Counted from the stretch's first letter, positions 1-12,450 are shown. The stretch: 64,000 nt of DNA from Trichobilharzia szidati (GCA_944472155.2 OX235271.1:84209256-84273255), one strand, 5' to 3'. Translations and numbers: made by a program. The notes: generated from the sequence alone by a model not told the origin.

Positions 1-451
1 ATACTGATAGATATACTTTCCATTTCACGTCATTGCACGTTCTCTCTTGTGTAGAGCTGGTTTGGGAAATAGCTAGCTGACGTGAAATGTTGTTGGTGTT
101 GTTAAGCTGTTTTTATGCAGCTAGGCGTCCCTATTTAACTTGACGCATCGCAAATATAGAAGTGACGACATCATGAAAGAAGATAAATTTGCTAATGAAG
201 AGAAAATTTTCTTCGTTGAATCATCTTTTACTTTCTTCAAGGTATTATTCATTTAGTATCAATACTACATGATTAAGGGTAGTAAAATGTCACAAGTTAT
301 TGAGTAAGTTTCGCTAATCATTTTTATAAGTACAATATTCTCTAATTTGGCAAACTTTTTAGAAAATTCAATTCACACATATTTCATATATAACCAATCA
401 ACGGGAAATACACATCTAACTAACACCTGTTGCACAAAAGGTGGCTTTCTT
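1..451. other. No gene recognised
   Basis: AT-rich DNA without a supportable reading frame, RNA gene or clear repeat. Around 190-240 there is weak similarity to the A/T-rich repeat seen at 4795-4995 and 9235-9425. Confidence 0.4.
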
Positions 452-600
452 TGACTTATAACGTTTGGAACGATGGGTACTTGGTTTGAGTCTCAAATGG
501 GAACACCATCACTCACTGAGGAATGCACGTATGTCCAGCTGGCTGACGAGTTCCAAACAGGACGAAATGTGCATTGTTGATTCGACTGCGAATCATCATC
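452..600 (+). repeat. Sm-alpha-like SINE copy with hammerhead-like core
   Basis: A tRNA-related 5' part is followed by a hammerhead-like module near 535-575: CTGACGA (fits the CUGANGA core), a GTTCC/GGAC helix, then GAAA. The cleavage-side sequence has decayed. The same arrangement occurs at 40040-40215, 51740-51870 and, on the minus strand, 60362-60555. The schistosome Sm-alpha family is the nearest known element; the assignment comes from motif order, not alignment. Confidence 0.55.
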
Positions 601-1394
601 TTCCAAATAACAATATATTGTGAATAAAACAATTGCATAGATAATTGTATAATCGCGTCTAAAGAGAACAGTTTCTTTTCTCCTTCACCTCCTCCTCCTG
701 CTTACCACCGCTTTTACTTTTTTGCTTTATGATTTTGGTATACAGAAAAGTGTCAAAATTTTGCAGAATTATACAGAATTTCATAAAATGTATAATTCGC
801 TTTTCATTTGATACACTTCATATTAGTGTCTGTAAAAGAAAAAAAAGGTATATACTTACACTTTCTTTGCAGTTTTTACAAAATGAGGGAAACTAATTAA
901 TGTCAAGTTGTTTTCGACATGTTTAAAACAAAATTAGTGAGTAATAATTACTCTATAAACACAAATAAATACAGACATGTGTTAAGTGAATATTTCAATA
1001 TTTACAAGTGAACAAGTGAGATTGTTCTTTTTATTATCACTGTCTAATTACAAGTGAAGGAAAAGACTGGGCAGCTATGGCACAGCAGGGTTGATAATTA
1101 ATTAATTAATTACTTAATTATTCACGTGTACATCCTGATGTTTTGCTTTTTACTATGTATAGACGTCTATTTCATTATAAAATCTGTCTGCATAATTGAT
1201 AGCGAACTGCTGATTACATCATATATATACAAATGTGTGGTTTCTTACGAGTCACCTGGCTGATTACATAATGATTATAATGCGAGTATGATAGATTAAT
1301 AATTAGGCATCACTTTGTTGCTAAGTATTTGACAGCCGAGTTCAGCTGGCATGAAATACTTCCTGTTAGTAGTTTTTTAATCTACTTGAATACA
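601..1394. other. No gene recognised
   Basis: AT-rich intergenic DNA with short homopolymer and ATTA-type repeats. No coding signal or recognised mobile element. Confidence 0.4.
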
Positions 1395-1745
1395 GTAGTA
1401 AGACAAGGGTGCATACAATCACCGATGATAGTCCTAATTATGGTAGATTGAGTTATTCATCAGACAGTGGGAAGCGAGAAGACAGGGATACGTTGGACCG
1501 ATCAGAAGACTCTAGAAGATCTGAATTTCTCGTGTCTTACAAACTCAAAGATCTACAGACGAAAGCCAGTAGATTGTCTGGAGAAGCAGGTAGCAAAGGC
1601 AGGATTTCAAATGGACATAGAGAAGAGGGAGGCGATGAAAATAATCAGTCGACAATAACAAGCACCAACCACTATCAACTGAATAAGTTTGAAAGAGGTT
1701 ACCACTTTCACTTTGACGGTGTTAAAAATTTGAATTTTATTCCCT
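1395..1745 (+). mobile_element. LINE fragment, reverse-transcriptase C-terminal part
   Basis: Overlapping frames read GIRWTDQKTLEDLNFS, then AKAGFQMDIEKREAMKI, then a decayed form of the TFTYLG block. These are the segments that follow the RT catalytic region in the LINE family seen at 9755-11045 and 31555-32455. Frameshifts and stops make it a dead fragment. It meets an opposite-strand fragment at about 1770. Confidence 0.7.
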
Positions 1746-1769
1746 ATATTGAGTAAATTAGATTTCCAT

Positions 1770-2205
1770 AGTGATTTCAGATTAATGAATGTTTATCTTG
1801 CCTTTCCGATTCCGGTTATGATATCCTCATATGTGCTGAGTGTCTGTGTTTCGAACGATGCAACCTAGATAAGTGAAAGAAGTGACCTCTCTGAAATATT
1901 TCATATTGATACTGATTGGTGCTTGTTGTGGGTGGTTAGGTATCTTCATCAACCCTGTTCCCTCTCTGCTTACTTGAAGTCCTGTTTTAGCTACATCTTC
2001 TACCAGCTTATTCGTTTTCATCTTTAGATATTCGAGTTTTTGCGAAGTTCAGCTACGCTAAAGTCTTACTGTCTGTTCAAGGTATGCCCGTCTTCTCTCT
2101 CTCCCTATGGTATATCGCATGATCCACTCCACCACAATGATGAAGATCATCAGTAACAATAGGTAGTCCTATCTTACTCCTGTCATCACTTCAAATGCTA
2201 TGCTG
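1770..2205 (-). mobile_element. LINE fragment, opposite orientation
   Basis: The minus strand encodes KTNKLVEDVAKTGLQVSREG, then a block ending FREVTSFTYLGCIV. This is the post-RT region of the same LINE family as 1395-1745, in the opposite direction. Internal stops show it is not functional. The head-to-head arrangement may come from two insertions or an inversion. Confidence 0.7.
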
Positions 2206-2211
2206 ACCTTG

Positions 2212-2345
2212 ATATGATTCTGAGCAATAAATTGTGCTCGAAATGTCATCAGTAAACATTACCGTATAACACTGTGAGACTTTATCAAAACAAAATTTAC
2301 CCATAATGGAATTACACTCTACCACAGTGCACAAGTTTTATTCTT
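2212..2345 (-). repeat. Penelope-type terminal repeat, left copy
   Basis: Contains the block with 'gtgctcgaaatgtcatcagt' followed by 'ataacactgtgagac' and 'cacagtgcacaagtttta'. The same block ends the Penelope-like remnant at 15775-15860 and recurs at 52612-52745. An inverted copy lies at 4705-4800, with no Penelope coding sequence between them. Confidence 0.55.
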
Positions 2346-2589
2346 ATATTAATGATCATTCTATTGTCAATCACCTGGTATGTGGCATCATCATATAGCT
2401 GCTAAATGAAGTTAATAAGCTTTCGAGGTACTCTGTAGTGTTGAAGGAATGAAAATCCTTCAGGTCAACAAGTATAAAGCGCACAACTTCGGGTTTCCTG
2501 ATTTTTTCTCACCACCACGTTTCAACGACACCGAAAAATCAGTCAAATTGAAATTTTCAAGAGTTGGTTTGTGAGGATTAGATTTGTTT

Positions 2590-2835
2590 CTAATAGTTTG
2601 CCCACGGATTGATATCGGTTAGAGAACCATTGAAAACCAGGGGGTATTGGACAGCTATTTCCACATCCTAGTTTGGGAACCATCAACCACGGATCGAACC
2701 CAGGGCCTTCCGGTAACAAGGCAAGCTCGCATACCATTAAGCCACTGGGATCCGATTCTATGGCCAGTCCATGAATTCTAACTTCTACCAATCCGTGATT
2801 TGGCGCGACCACCAACCAATGTCATCAGTGGGAAA
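2590..2835 (-). repeat. tRNA-derived SINE, family 1
   Basis: On the minus strand it has a tRNA-like body ('cccagtggcttaatggta', then a B-box-like 'gggttcgatccgtgg') followed by the tail 'ccaatggttctctaac'-type sequence common to this family. The hammerhead-like module in the middle is decayed in this copy. Confidence 0.65.
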
Positions 2836-3224
2836 TCCATCCTCACACTTGTCCGGTTGGACCTCACTGGTCACTAGTATTCCCTGGTTTTCAATGGTTC
2901 TCTAACTGATTTCAGTCCGTGGTCAAAATTGAAATTATCGCACAAACAGTAGAACTTCTTGAAAGAAAGTTTATTTAGTTTAATTCAGAGGTAAAAAAAT
3001 ATTTTCTGTAGTGTGCAATAATTCAAAACCACTTTGAACTACAAACCACTGTCATTGTAATGTGTAATGATTGAATGTTCAATGAAAACTTCGATTACGC
3101 TTTCTAGATTTCAGTAAACTGAACTATGACAATGTACTGGACAACCGAAACAGCGGGCTATCACTTTCGAACTTATAGAAAGATAATTTATCTGAGAATC
3201 CTCTCAATAACAATTTATATACAA

Positions 3225-3400
3225 TACTGATAATTCGGTGGATGGTAACTAGCACTGGATTCCACTGCCAGTGACCATCCGCCAAATTACTTCAAGTTAA
3301 ATTCGCAGACATCGTCGAAGCATCCTCACATGGAGCAGCCGAACACTTCTGTCGAGTCGATCAACGAAAAAACTCTAAAGGGAATTAAGTACTGATAATT
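3225..3400 (+). repeat. Sm-alpha-like SINE tail
   Basis: Contains 'actggattccactgccagtg' and 'agacatcgtcgaagcatcc', shared with 26110-26235 and 62900-62960. Only the part downstream of the hammerhead-like core is preserved. Confidence 0.5.
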
Positions 3401-4480
3401 ATTTGGATATTTTGACAAAGTTTGTAATTACTATCCTTTTTTTCCTAACCTGTATGTATATCGTCGATCTAGCATTTACTTATGTTCCTTTAATCTTATC
3501 CTTGTTACTTGTCCTTGGTTTTAATTGTCCCTTACCTTTAACGCTTCACTTTGCTATTGTGTGATGGTCGACTGTAGGTAATGTGTTATGTGTGTTCTAC
3601 TACTGCAATTTTATTCTTTTGGATGCAATGTTCCTTCACAGAATGTCTGCTTGACTTTGGAATTGAGTGTAAGAAATGTGTTTGGTTCTGTCTGATATCT
3701 TTATGCAGCCAAATTATGTACACCTTATTCTTAAACGCAACATTTGCACAGATCTTCGTGTTGTGTTACTTCTGCCCTTCCTTCACATTGTCTTTCTTTG
3801 TTTTCCTTTCACTTCTTCCATGTAGCTCTGCAAGGTTATGTCATTTGCTTTCTCTGAAATCAAATCTATCTGTCTTCCTTGTATTTGATGCTTTTATCCC
3901 GATAAGCACCCTTTTGCATACTACTGATAAATTTATCAACAGCGCACGCCACAGAGGTAGTTTTATTTCTTTGATGTGAGTTATAGTTGTTCAATAGTGC
4001 CTCAAATTACATAATTTTAAAACGTGTTTCGATTTTGCTGGGACGTAAATTTTAACTGTGCGCAAATCGCGGAAGTTTAGTAAGGTATACAAAAGAATAC
4101 ATCGAGTGGTTTCCTGAGTTTAGACGGAAACACTTAAAAAACTGAGTTTCGTAGAAAACTCAAAAAGACATTCTAAATTTTATGAGGATTGATTTCTTTG
4201 TTTCATCAGTAAACTCTATATGGAACAGCATTAGAACTGGTTGAAATCTTTAAAAAGTCTAGCTCTACTGAAGTCCACACCATGAGATTTACAAATGACA
4301 ATTATCTTGGAGGGGATTTGCTGCATTTACTGAAGCACTTGACTTTCAGTCGTTGAGTCATGTCTTCGAATTTCGCTTCACCTACCTCAGCCTGGACAGC
4401 TGGGTAGCATTATCGAAATTGCCATGGGACAATTTTGGCCCTTAGCATGGTGCATGAAAGTTCTCTACCAGGTTTTGTAT
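3401..4480. other. No gene recognised; one unassigned open frame
   Basis: A 132-codon plus-strand frame at 3581-3979 is rich in Phe, Leu, Ser and Cys and matches nothing I recognise. It has no flanking splice signals and is probably chance. A decayed SINE-like stretch (about 4300-4450) resembles 29060-29190. Confidence 0.35.
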
Positions 4481-4484
4481 ATTA

Positions 4485-4690
4485 CTAATATTATTCCTTT
4501 GGGTTCCAAGTAGAACATAGGACTTCTGCAGCACTTTTTCATTCCACTGTGTTCTCCGGTACCTTTTTTAGCCGACTTTACGATTGCCTATAAGCTTTCG
4601 TTTCCTTCTCACATGATCTCCTCCATGTTACCCTCTGCCTTACGTCCAACACATCTTTAAAGTTCCACTTCAGAGAATGTCATGTAATAT
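4485..4690 (-). mobile_element. LINE 3' end fragment
   Basis: Begins with the family's 3' terminus, 'cctttgggttccaagtagaa' read on the plus strand. Decayed C-terminal coding follows on the minus strand. The same terminus is found at 6035, 9755 and, in the other orientation, about 32430-32455. Confidence 0.55.
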
Positions 4691-4704
4691 CAATTAAGTC
4701 TTCT

Positions 4705-4800
4705 GATATACGAATAAAACTTGTGCACTGTGGTAGAGTGTAATTCCATTATGGGTAAATTTGTTTTCATAAAGTCTCACTGTGAGACTATGCTACTTTA
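4705..4800 (+). repeat. Penelope-type terminal repeat, right copy
   Basis: Inverted partner of 2212-2345: 'cttgtgcactgtggtagagt' then 'aagtctcactgtgagac'. The same orientation begins the remnant at 14837. Confidence 0.5.
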
Positions 4801-4995
4801 TTTGAGTTTTACCCATCCCCCTGTTTATTATGGCGTTCTAATTCCTAATTATAATTTCTATTAATTTAACCCTTAACCAGAAATTATTCTGGAACTTTCC
4901 CATCCATTTGATATAAATACACGAATTTACAGCCTAGATGATGACTTCGTCGAAAAGAAAATTTTCTTCGCTGCAACTGTCTTTTTATTCCCTAT
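4795..4995 (+). repeat. Unnamed interspersed repeat, copy 1
   Basis: Closely similar to 9235-9425. Shared blocks are 'attattctggaactttccca', a TATAAATACACGAA stretch and the palindromic 'agaaaattttct' followed by 'tcgctgcaactg'. The TATAAA could be a promoter TATA box or chance. The copy directly follows a Penelope-type terminal repeat, so it may be part of such an element. Confidence 0.55.
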
Positions 4996-6034
4996 GATCA
5001 AATGTGAATACTATTATTATTGTAAAGACCTCTTGCTCTTTTTTGGGACAAAAAGTTACCGTGATCTTCTTTTTTGTTAGGCACCTTCCCAACTCAAATT
5101 AAACTTCAAAATTCTAATAAGACAGACTTGTATGGTGAGATTATATGCATAAGAATGAATTTTGGATTCTAACGCATATGGAAACTATCAAGGTAAAAGT
5201 GAAGAGAGACAAAAGGAACCTACACTACAGGTAGTAATTCATTCTTGTGAAAGAATACATACAGAATCCTTCAAATATGTGCCAATTAAGAAACAATGAA
5301 GAAGGAGAGAGAGGATAGTGTGAAGACTGTTGTATTCGTACTGTTTTAGTTAATGGACTGATGAATTGAAATGTGTGAAACAGTGTAAGTGGCTGACATC
5401 CTCGGAGTACGTAAAATCTAACATATGTTTAAACTGTCGCCAAAATGATGTGGAGGGAATGGTAAAATAAAAGAATAAGTTTTAAAAAAAAACATAAAAC
5501 AAGTCAGAAATAAGCACACACATAGATAGGAACAGACAAGTATTACAGTGTGTGTGAATAAAATCCACGTAAACAGCGTGTCTCGTGGTTAGTAATTCAC
5601 CTACTTACTTTACTTCCATTGTAATTCATTCAGATGTCTAACGTCAGTATCCATGTGAAATATTCTTTCTCACTTTGGTTTTCCAATCAAAAGTTTAAGC
5701 AAAACAACACAAAATGAAAATGTAACACAAAATTTATTCATATAAATCAATCATTTTAGTGGGAGATTTGAACTCTTCATTTTCATAGATGAAAAAGCGA
5801 TTGAATTTGACAGTATACTATCGTTGCAAAGCCCACTTACTGTCTGCATTATAATGCTGTTTCCTTTTAAAGAAAAGATTATTCACATGAATATGAAGTT
5901 TAATAAATCAGTGGAAAATAGAGATGAAAAATGAAGGAGAAAGAGTTAGTCACATAGTCTACAATATTGTGCTTTGGTGGCATTTGGCATGTTGTTAAGT
6001 TTATTCAAATATACCTTGAGAAAGTTATATTATT
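4996..6034. other. No gene recognised
   Basis: AT-rich DNA without supported genes or clear repeats. Confidence 0.4.
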
Positions 6035-6665
6035 ATTATTACTGTTCCCTTGGGTTCCTAGTGGAACATAGGGCTTCAACCGCACGTCTCCACTTGCTTC
6101 TGCTGTACTTTTCACCTGCATCCATGTTAATCCATACTGTTTCAACTCCTCTTCACACGATCTCCTCCATGTCACCCACTCGCCGCTTCCCTTTCGGGTT
6201 CCACTCGAGCACTGGACTGACGCGCGATGTCACCCAGCGGCCTCCTCAGCGAGTGTCCAGTCCATCTCCACTTTCTCCTACATATTTGTTAGGCAATTGG
6301 TTCTTGTTTCGTTTCTTCCCATAGTTTCTTGTTGGTTCCTGTTCTTTCCGGCCATCTGATCTTCAGTATAGAACGAAGACAGTTGTTGATAAATGTCTGC
6401 AACAGGCTGTTGGAAATATTCTTTGTGACACTCTGGCCAAGTTTCTGATCCGTATAGAAGAAGAACTGACTTGACGTTTGTATTGAAAATCCGAATCACT
6501 TTGTTGTTGATGCAGGCTGAGTGACGAAGATTTCCAGATTGGTTTCAGGTTGATGAATGTGTTTCTCGCCTTCCCGATTCTCTATTTGACATCCTCGTCC
6601 GTTCCTCCTGTAGTTGAGACAATGCTCCCTAGATAAGTGAATGAAGTAACCTCTTTCAAATCCCT
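6035..6665 (-). mobile_element. LINE, 3' portion
   Basis: Minus-strand frames encode NTNVKSVLLLYGSETW, then segments about rows of His, Leu and Trp typical of the LINE C-terminus (TFINRCL... and IGHTLRKPP-type blocks), broken by frameshifts. The conserved 3' terminus lies at 6035-6075 (plus-strand reading 'ttgggttcctagtggaacat'). Truncated at its 5' end. Confidence 0.7.
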
Positions 6666-8364
6666 CTCTTTGATGGTGATTAATTGACTAACTTAAGAAA
6701 GTTAATCTACCACTAAGATGTAGTCAGTGTGCTGTATCGTCTACTCCATAATACTGAATGAATTTCACCATTCATGTTTGAAAACTCAGTTTCACAATTA
6801 GCAATTTACACAGTTCGATGAGATGAAATCTTACCACAGTTTCTTTGAGATCAGATCACAGTATGTGATCTGCGTGACTCCATGATTGATAGATGATCAA
6901 GAAAGCAAGCATATTTGCATAAAACCATACACTATTGATTTATTCAGATGAGTAATTGTATTCCAGTCATATGAACCAGTAGAGCTTGCTGGCCACATCG
7001 AAGTGATTTAAATAGCGGATGGCCATTCCACTCATTTGGAATCGAGTTAATCAACAGTGTGTACCCAGTTTTACTCAGCTCAGAGAGCCGAATTATTTCA
7101 AACCACCCGATTTCTGGATAGTTAGGGTTAAGGTTAAATAGAAACACTGTAAGTTACAGAACCATTGAAAACTAGGGAGTACTGGAAAGCTGTTTCATCC
7201 TAGGATGAATGAATTTCAGGGCCAAGTTAGATTAAATTATCATACAATTACTTATAATAGTCACTAATACAAGTTAACAGTAACTTCAAGGACCTCTTAG
7301 AAATAACTGAATGATAACAGTTTCAAAAGAGAGATTCCAATCATGACACCTTAATTAATGATGAGATTATCTAGAATAGCTAATAGATCTGCAGGTCACT
7401 TAGTTCAAATTCTGTCGGGGACCAGATTTCCATTCTCCTAAAACCACCACGGATTTACACCAATTATTTCACTCCACTCCCTCCACTCAGAAGAAAACAT
7501 TCCAATCTGCCATTCGAGTATTAAACACAAAAAACAAACAAAAGAAAGGTGTTTTATGGGATAATGCATCTCAGTGAGGTCAATTAGGTCAGGTGTGAGG
7601 ACAAATACTTGCCAATGACATCGGCTGGCGATGTCACTAGAATCATCGATTGACCAAACAATAATGGGATAGAGATTCAAAGCGTAAATTATCAATGTCT
7701 ATGGGGGATTTGTTGACCTTATTGTAGTCAAAGGTAAACAAAGAGGCTGGATTCACCTCTTCTGGTATTGATTGCTACCGCTTCGGTTACTGATAGGAGA
7801 CGTAGTCCAGCTCCTTTGGGTAGATAATCAAAAATACGGCAGATTACAGAAAACGCCTACTCCAGTTTAACTGGATGTCCGTTACGAAACAAGTGGGCCA
7901 ATAGAGCACTATATATGGATTTAATTGCCCCGCTACACAACCATTCAGCCACATGTTGATTTCAAATACGCAGTACCCATGTTCTTATTGTCTATTCGTT
8001 TTTTTGTAAGTTTATTTGATATTCAAAACTTACTGACTGACTATTATTTCATCCTGTACTTGTACTAAGCAATACACTTTGTGATAATAATTCCAATTTG
8101 CATTTATCGGCTATTGCATGCTAACACATTAATGAATTTATTATTGTGGAGCCTGAAGCAAAATGTATTCAAAACAAATTTTTATGCTTTTATTATTCTT
8201 GTTCTGAATGGAAATATAACTGCAAATATTGAATTAATCGAGATAATTATAGGTACTTTACAAACTAGTCTTTACCGATTCACGACCAAGCAAAAAACTA
8301 ATCAGCTATAACCATTTTTTTTACTTTTTCGGGGGAAAAAAGTGAAATCAAATTCATTAGAGGA
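6666..8364. other. No gene recognised; small SINE pieces
   Basis: Contains short decayed family-1 SINE pieces near 7150-7210 and 7560-7640. Open frames of up to 85 codons occur but show no recognisable domain or splice context. Confidence 0.4.
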
Positions 8365-8620
8365 TTTATTCTAATACATCGCGCTACGTCGTCAGTTGGC
8401 AGAAGTTAGAACTCACGGGCCATTGGATAGGGTCCCAGTGGCTCAATGGCCTACGAGCTCGCTTTTGTAACCAGAAGGTCCTGGGTTCAAATCCCACCGT
8501 GTGTGTGTGCGTACTGATGAAAAATCGCAAACTAGGCTGACAAAACAGCTGTCCAGTACTCCCAGGTTGGTTTTTCAATGGTTCTCTAGCTGATGTCAGC
8601 TCAAGATGAAATCCTGTAAC
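8365..8620 (+). repeat. tRNA-derived SINE, family 1
   Basis: tRNA-like body with 'ggtcccagtggctcaatggc' and B-box-like 'gggttcaaatccca', then a damaged hammerhead-like module, 'agctgtccagtactcccagg' and the 'caatggttctctagctgatg' tail. Confidence 0.75.
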
Positions 8621-9234
8621 ATCATTATAACTTTTATGTCACTAAATAATCAAAGTCTTTTATCTCTTTGTAAAACGTCTACAATGACCAAAACCAAGGT
8701 ATTTTGCTTTGAATGTGCGAAATCAATCCATGTGTTCTATTGTATAGCTAAACAAAACTTCCACAATTCACCAAACATCAAAATGTATATTCCAACAATA
8801 TCAAAACACGAATTAACTTGATAGAATCTGTGGAACTATTAAGTAACTAATTAACTCATTTCATTACCTAAACGGTGCAACCTCTCAGCTATTCAGTCCG
8901 AAGGTATCTCAGTTACAAAATACACAATGTACACCAAAAGTAATTGGTTAATAACAAAAGCGAACTATCACTGAGAATCAGTAAAAGTGTTCCCAACAAG
9001 TTGGGATCGAAACTGTGTTTGTAAGAATCATATATGTACTCCCTGTTTAATGTCTCATTTTACTATTTCTGTATATTTAATCCCTAGTCGCATAAACAAT
9101 TATTCATCACATTAGTTATGATCCTACTCGATTTTTTATCCAAATATCCTGTCTGTTTTTTGTTATTTCTACATTTCTAACCCCCAATTGCACAATACGT
9201 CAATCCTCTAATTATGATGCTACTTTCTTTGAGT
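8621..9234. other. No gene recognised
   Basis: AT-rich DNA. A 71-codon plus-strand frame at 8606-8821 has no recognisable features. Confidence 0.4.
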
Positions 9235-9425
9235 TTTATCCGTCCCCCATATTTATTATGGCATTTCGATCCCTGATGGTAATTTTATTAATTTGCCCTT
9301 TGACCGGAAATTATTCTGGAACTTTCCCACCCATTTATTATAAATACACGAATGAACAGCCTAGTTGATGACTTCATCAAAAAGAAAATTTTCTTCGCTG
9401 CAACTGCCTTTTTATTATTCCATAA
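9235..9425 (+). repeat. Unnamed interspersed repeat, copy 2
   Basis: Second copy of the repeat at 4795-4995, with the same block order and the 'agaaaattttct' palindrome. Confidence 0.55.
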
Positions 9426-9754
9426 TTAAGTTTCACTCCTCTTTTAAAACTTAGATATCTTGTTACTAACATCTATTAGTTGCTCATGATGAAATCCTCC
9501 ATCCAATCAAACTAAATTCCTACAAAACCCATATTAGTTATTTGTTTTGATGACCTTTAACCTCTCGATTTCACCTCCGCTTATACCTGAAACTAATCAA
9601 CTAAAATAACCACTTGATTGGTAAAAATAAGTTTTGATGCAAAAAATTATATAAGTGTAGAGCCGATGATGAGGAACTAATTGAAAAGGAAAATATTTCA
9701 TTGCTCAATCTGTTGTTTTTTTCTAAATGCGTCAATGTATTATTATTATTTCCT
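9426..9754. other. No gene recognised
   Basis: AT-rich DNA with a short stretch (9640-9740) resembling the sequence after the Penelope-like element at 20530-20640. Confidence 0.35.
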
Positions 9755-11045
9755 TTAATTCCTAGAGGAACATAGGGCTTCAGCCGTGCGTCTTTATTGC
9801 GTCCGGTTCTCTGCTAAGGTTTTCACCTGGCTCCAAGTCTGCTCACATACTTTCATCTCCTGTTCACATGACCTCCTCCAAGTCACCCTCATGCCGACGA
9901 CCAACTCGCCGCTTCCCTTTCGGGTTCCACTAGAGTGATGGCCTGTCGTGTGATGTCACTTGATGGTTTCCTCAGAGTATGGCTAATCCATCTCCATTTC
10001 TTCCCGCCTATTTGTTGCATAATCGGTTCCTGGTTGATTCGCTCCCAGAGATCCATGTTGCTGATCTTTTCTGGCTGGCCATCTGATCTTGTGTGGTACT
10101 GAACGAAGACAGCTGTTGATGAAGGTTTGTTGTTTGTTCGAAGTGCCTTTCGTGACACGGTGCCAAGTCTCTGACTCGTGTAGTAGCACTGACTTCCCAC
10201 TGGAGTTGAAAATCCGCTGTTGACCGCCACACAGACTTGAGGGAAATGAAAGCTTGCCTTGCTTCCTCGATCCTCGCTTCAATATCCTCATTAGTTCCGT
10301 CCGCCTGTAGTTGCACCGATGCTTCCCAGGCAGGTAGATAAAGGAGGCTACTTCTTTCAGATTCCGCCCATTCATTCTGTTTGTTGTCTATTGTTGTTGG
10401 TGTTGCTGTTAGCCAGGAATCTTCATCACCTCTTTTTCGTCTATGTTCACCTGGAGTCCTATCTTTGAATTTGCTTCTGCCAACTTGTTGCTTTTCACTT
10501 GCACATCATATCCAAGTTTGTGGGAAATCAGACATATATCATCGGCGAAGTCCAGATCCTATAAGTTTTTCGTGAGGGTCCATTTTATGTCTGATTCCTC
10601 GCTGCCCACTGTCTGTCGCATTATCCAATCTACCGCAATCAAGAAAATCATTGGCGATAGTAGGCAGCCTTGTCTTACTCCCGTCTTCACTTCGAAGGAT
10701 TCCGTAAGTTTCCCATTGTGGATTTCTTGGCGTGCAGCGTTGTTGTACCACTGTTGGATGAGATGTATTATTGTCGGCGGCACTCCGTAGTAGCACAGTA
10801 GTTGCCAAATGACCTCTCGATCGACACTGTCGAAGGCCTTTTCAAAGTCGATGAAGTTGAGATAGAGGGGTGACTGCCATCCCAAGCTCTGTTCAATGAT
10901 GATCCGTAGTATGGCGATTTGATCAATACATGACTTGTTCCTCCTGAATCCAGCCTGTTCCGGTCCAAGTTTTTCATCCAGGGCTTGTTTGATTCTCTTC
11001 AGTGTTAATAGTAATTTGGAAATTACAAAATTAGTTAAAATATTC
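9755..11045 (-). mobile_element. LINE (RTE/CR1-type non-LTR retrotransposon), 5'-truncated
   Basis: The 162-codon frame at 10559-11047 is reverse transcriptase. It reads GPEQAGFRRNKSCIDQI, LNFIDFEKAFDSVDRE and TGVRQGCLLSPMIF, the classical finger/palm blocks. The YADD-type block and later parts continue in other frames to about 9890 (SVLLHESETW, ISHTLRKPSSDITRQA). The 3' terminus at 9755-9790 is shared with other copies. Endonuclease and upstream RT parts are missing and there are frameshifts, so this copy is inactive. Which LINE clade it belongs to I cannot settle by eye. Confidence 0.85.
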
Positions 11046-11985
11046 AAATACGTATCAATATTGTAAATGGAGGAATTTTCAGATCCAATATTCTATCTAC
11101 TACAACGTCAGCAACTAGTTTAACTTTGAAACTCGCATAATCTAGCTAAGACATCATCTAGAGAAACAATTACTGTAGCTGTTGTAGCAAACAAAACATA
11201 TTCTATTTGGGCAATACTTCTGGAATGAAAATCTTTGCATTCACATCAAGTAGATAAAATGTATTTAGTCAACTAACTGGTTTGCATAGTACGTAAACGA
11301 TTTGTGATGAAAAGATTCACATCTTTCGCATCATACCTTTTTTTATCGAAAATATTCTAACATTTCTTAAAAACCGAGGTAAGCTGGTGTGCTCATTGTA
11401 ATATAAAGGCACATTCAGTCTACCTGCCTACAGTCATTCTAAACTAATTCACACAATAACAATTTGACGCCTTCCCTTGTAATTATGAAGAGAAGAAAAA
11501 CTACCCTCTGAATTCTTTTTTCGCATATACATAACAAGAAAACAGACTAGTTCTCGTCGCCTATCCTGTTTACGCTCCTTGTGTTTCGCCTATAATTTAT
11601 CTATGACTTAAATCGTATTCCATGATTATTAAAAATAAATTATTTGTAATAATATCTATGCATACAGAAGTGGTACTGATTTCTTTGTGATTCCTCTACA
11701 CTAAACGACATGAATCTCCTTACTATCTGATTCAGTGACTGAGTTTCAAAGGAGTTCAAGATTATGATTACCAAGGAATCTGAATAAAATCATTCGACCA
11801 CACCATTATGCTGTCAACACAACTTGCATTAGGAAGTCATTCATTCATATTCCTGAAAAATTGCTCAGACTAACCGGTCAAAACTGATTGACCACCTTCT
11901 TTGTTTAATAAACTATTGCATATTTAGCTGTTAGGATTACACCAAAATTTCCTCTTTTGAATCTTTCTAGATGACGACAGATATC
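11046..11985. other. No gene recognised
   Basis: AT-rich DNA. No supported coding, RNA or repeat features. Confidence 0.4.
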
Positions 11986-12450
11986 TGTCATCTGTGTTTA
12001 GTGCACTACCCACATAAATCACCTTGTACAGTCAAGGTTGTGTACAGGCTATGGTCTTCCTCTAGAAATGTTCTCATGTGGCCACATGTTCACGGCCTCT
12101 GCCAGGTTAGTCACATTCACTGCCTTCAAGTGATGGATGCTTTCCTCGCAAAAGTGGATGAGGAAATGTAGACGTCTGCAGCTTACAATCTTACTAATAG
12201 ACATGCAGGTATACCTAGAGGATCTGAAAACCCCTGACCCATATATATGGCGTACGTGGGGTACACAATCCACTGGTAACCATTGGAACGCTGCTCCACT
12301 GCATTGTGGACCAAGCTTCAATTCAAAGCCTCTAGAAGTTGCCATTTTAAGACAACCACGTGCCTCGGTCTGGGTGTCCAAGAATTATCTCAGCCATCGC
12401 ACAAACATCTCATTGTGCCTATATTGTACTAAGTTTGTGTTTTAATAATA
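11986..12450 (+). repeat. Unnamed interspersed repeat R, copy 1
   Basis: One of three diverged copies (others at 45420-45860 and 60695-61185). They share a gtggccacatgttcac-type block, a 'cactgccttca' block, an 'aaaagtg.a.g.g.aa' block and a 'tacctagagga.ttggaaaac' block, and end near 'attgtactaagtttgtgttt' before an A/T-rich simple tail. Open frames inside are inconsistent between copies, so it is probably non-coding or a LINE/SINE 3' part. Confidence 0.55.

Noticed and set aside
3581..3979. 132-codon open frame
   Set aside because: No recognisable domain, no conserved copy in the window, no splice context; hydrophobic bias fits chance in T-rich DNA.
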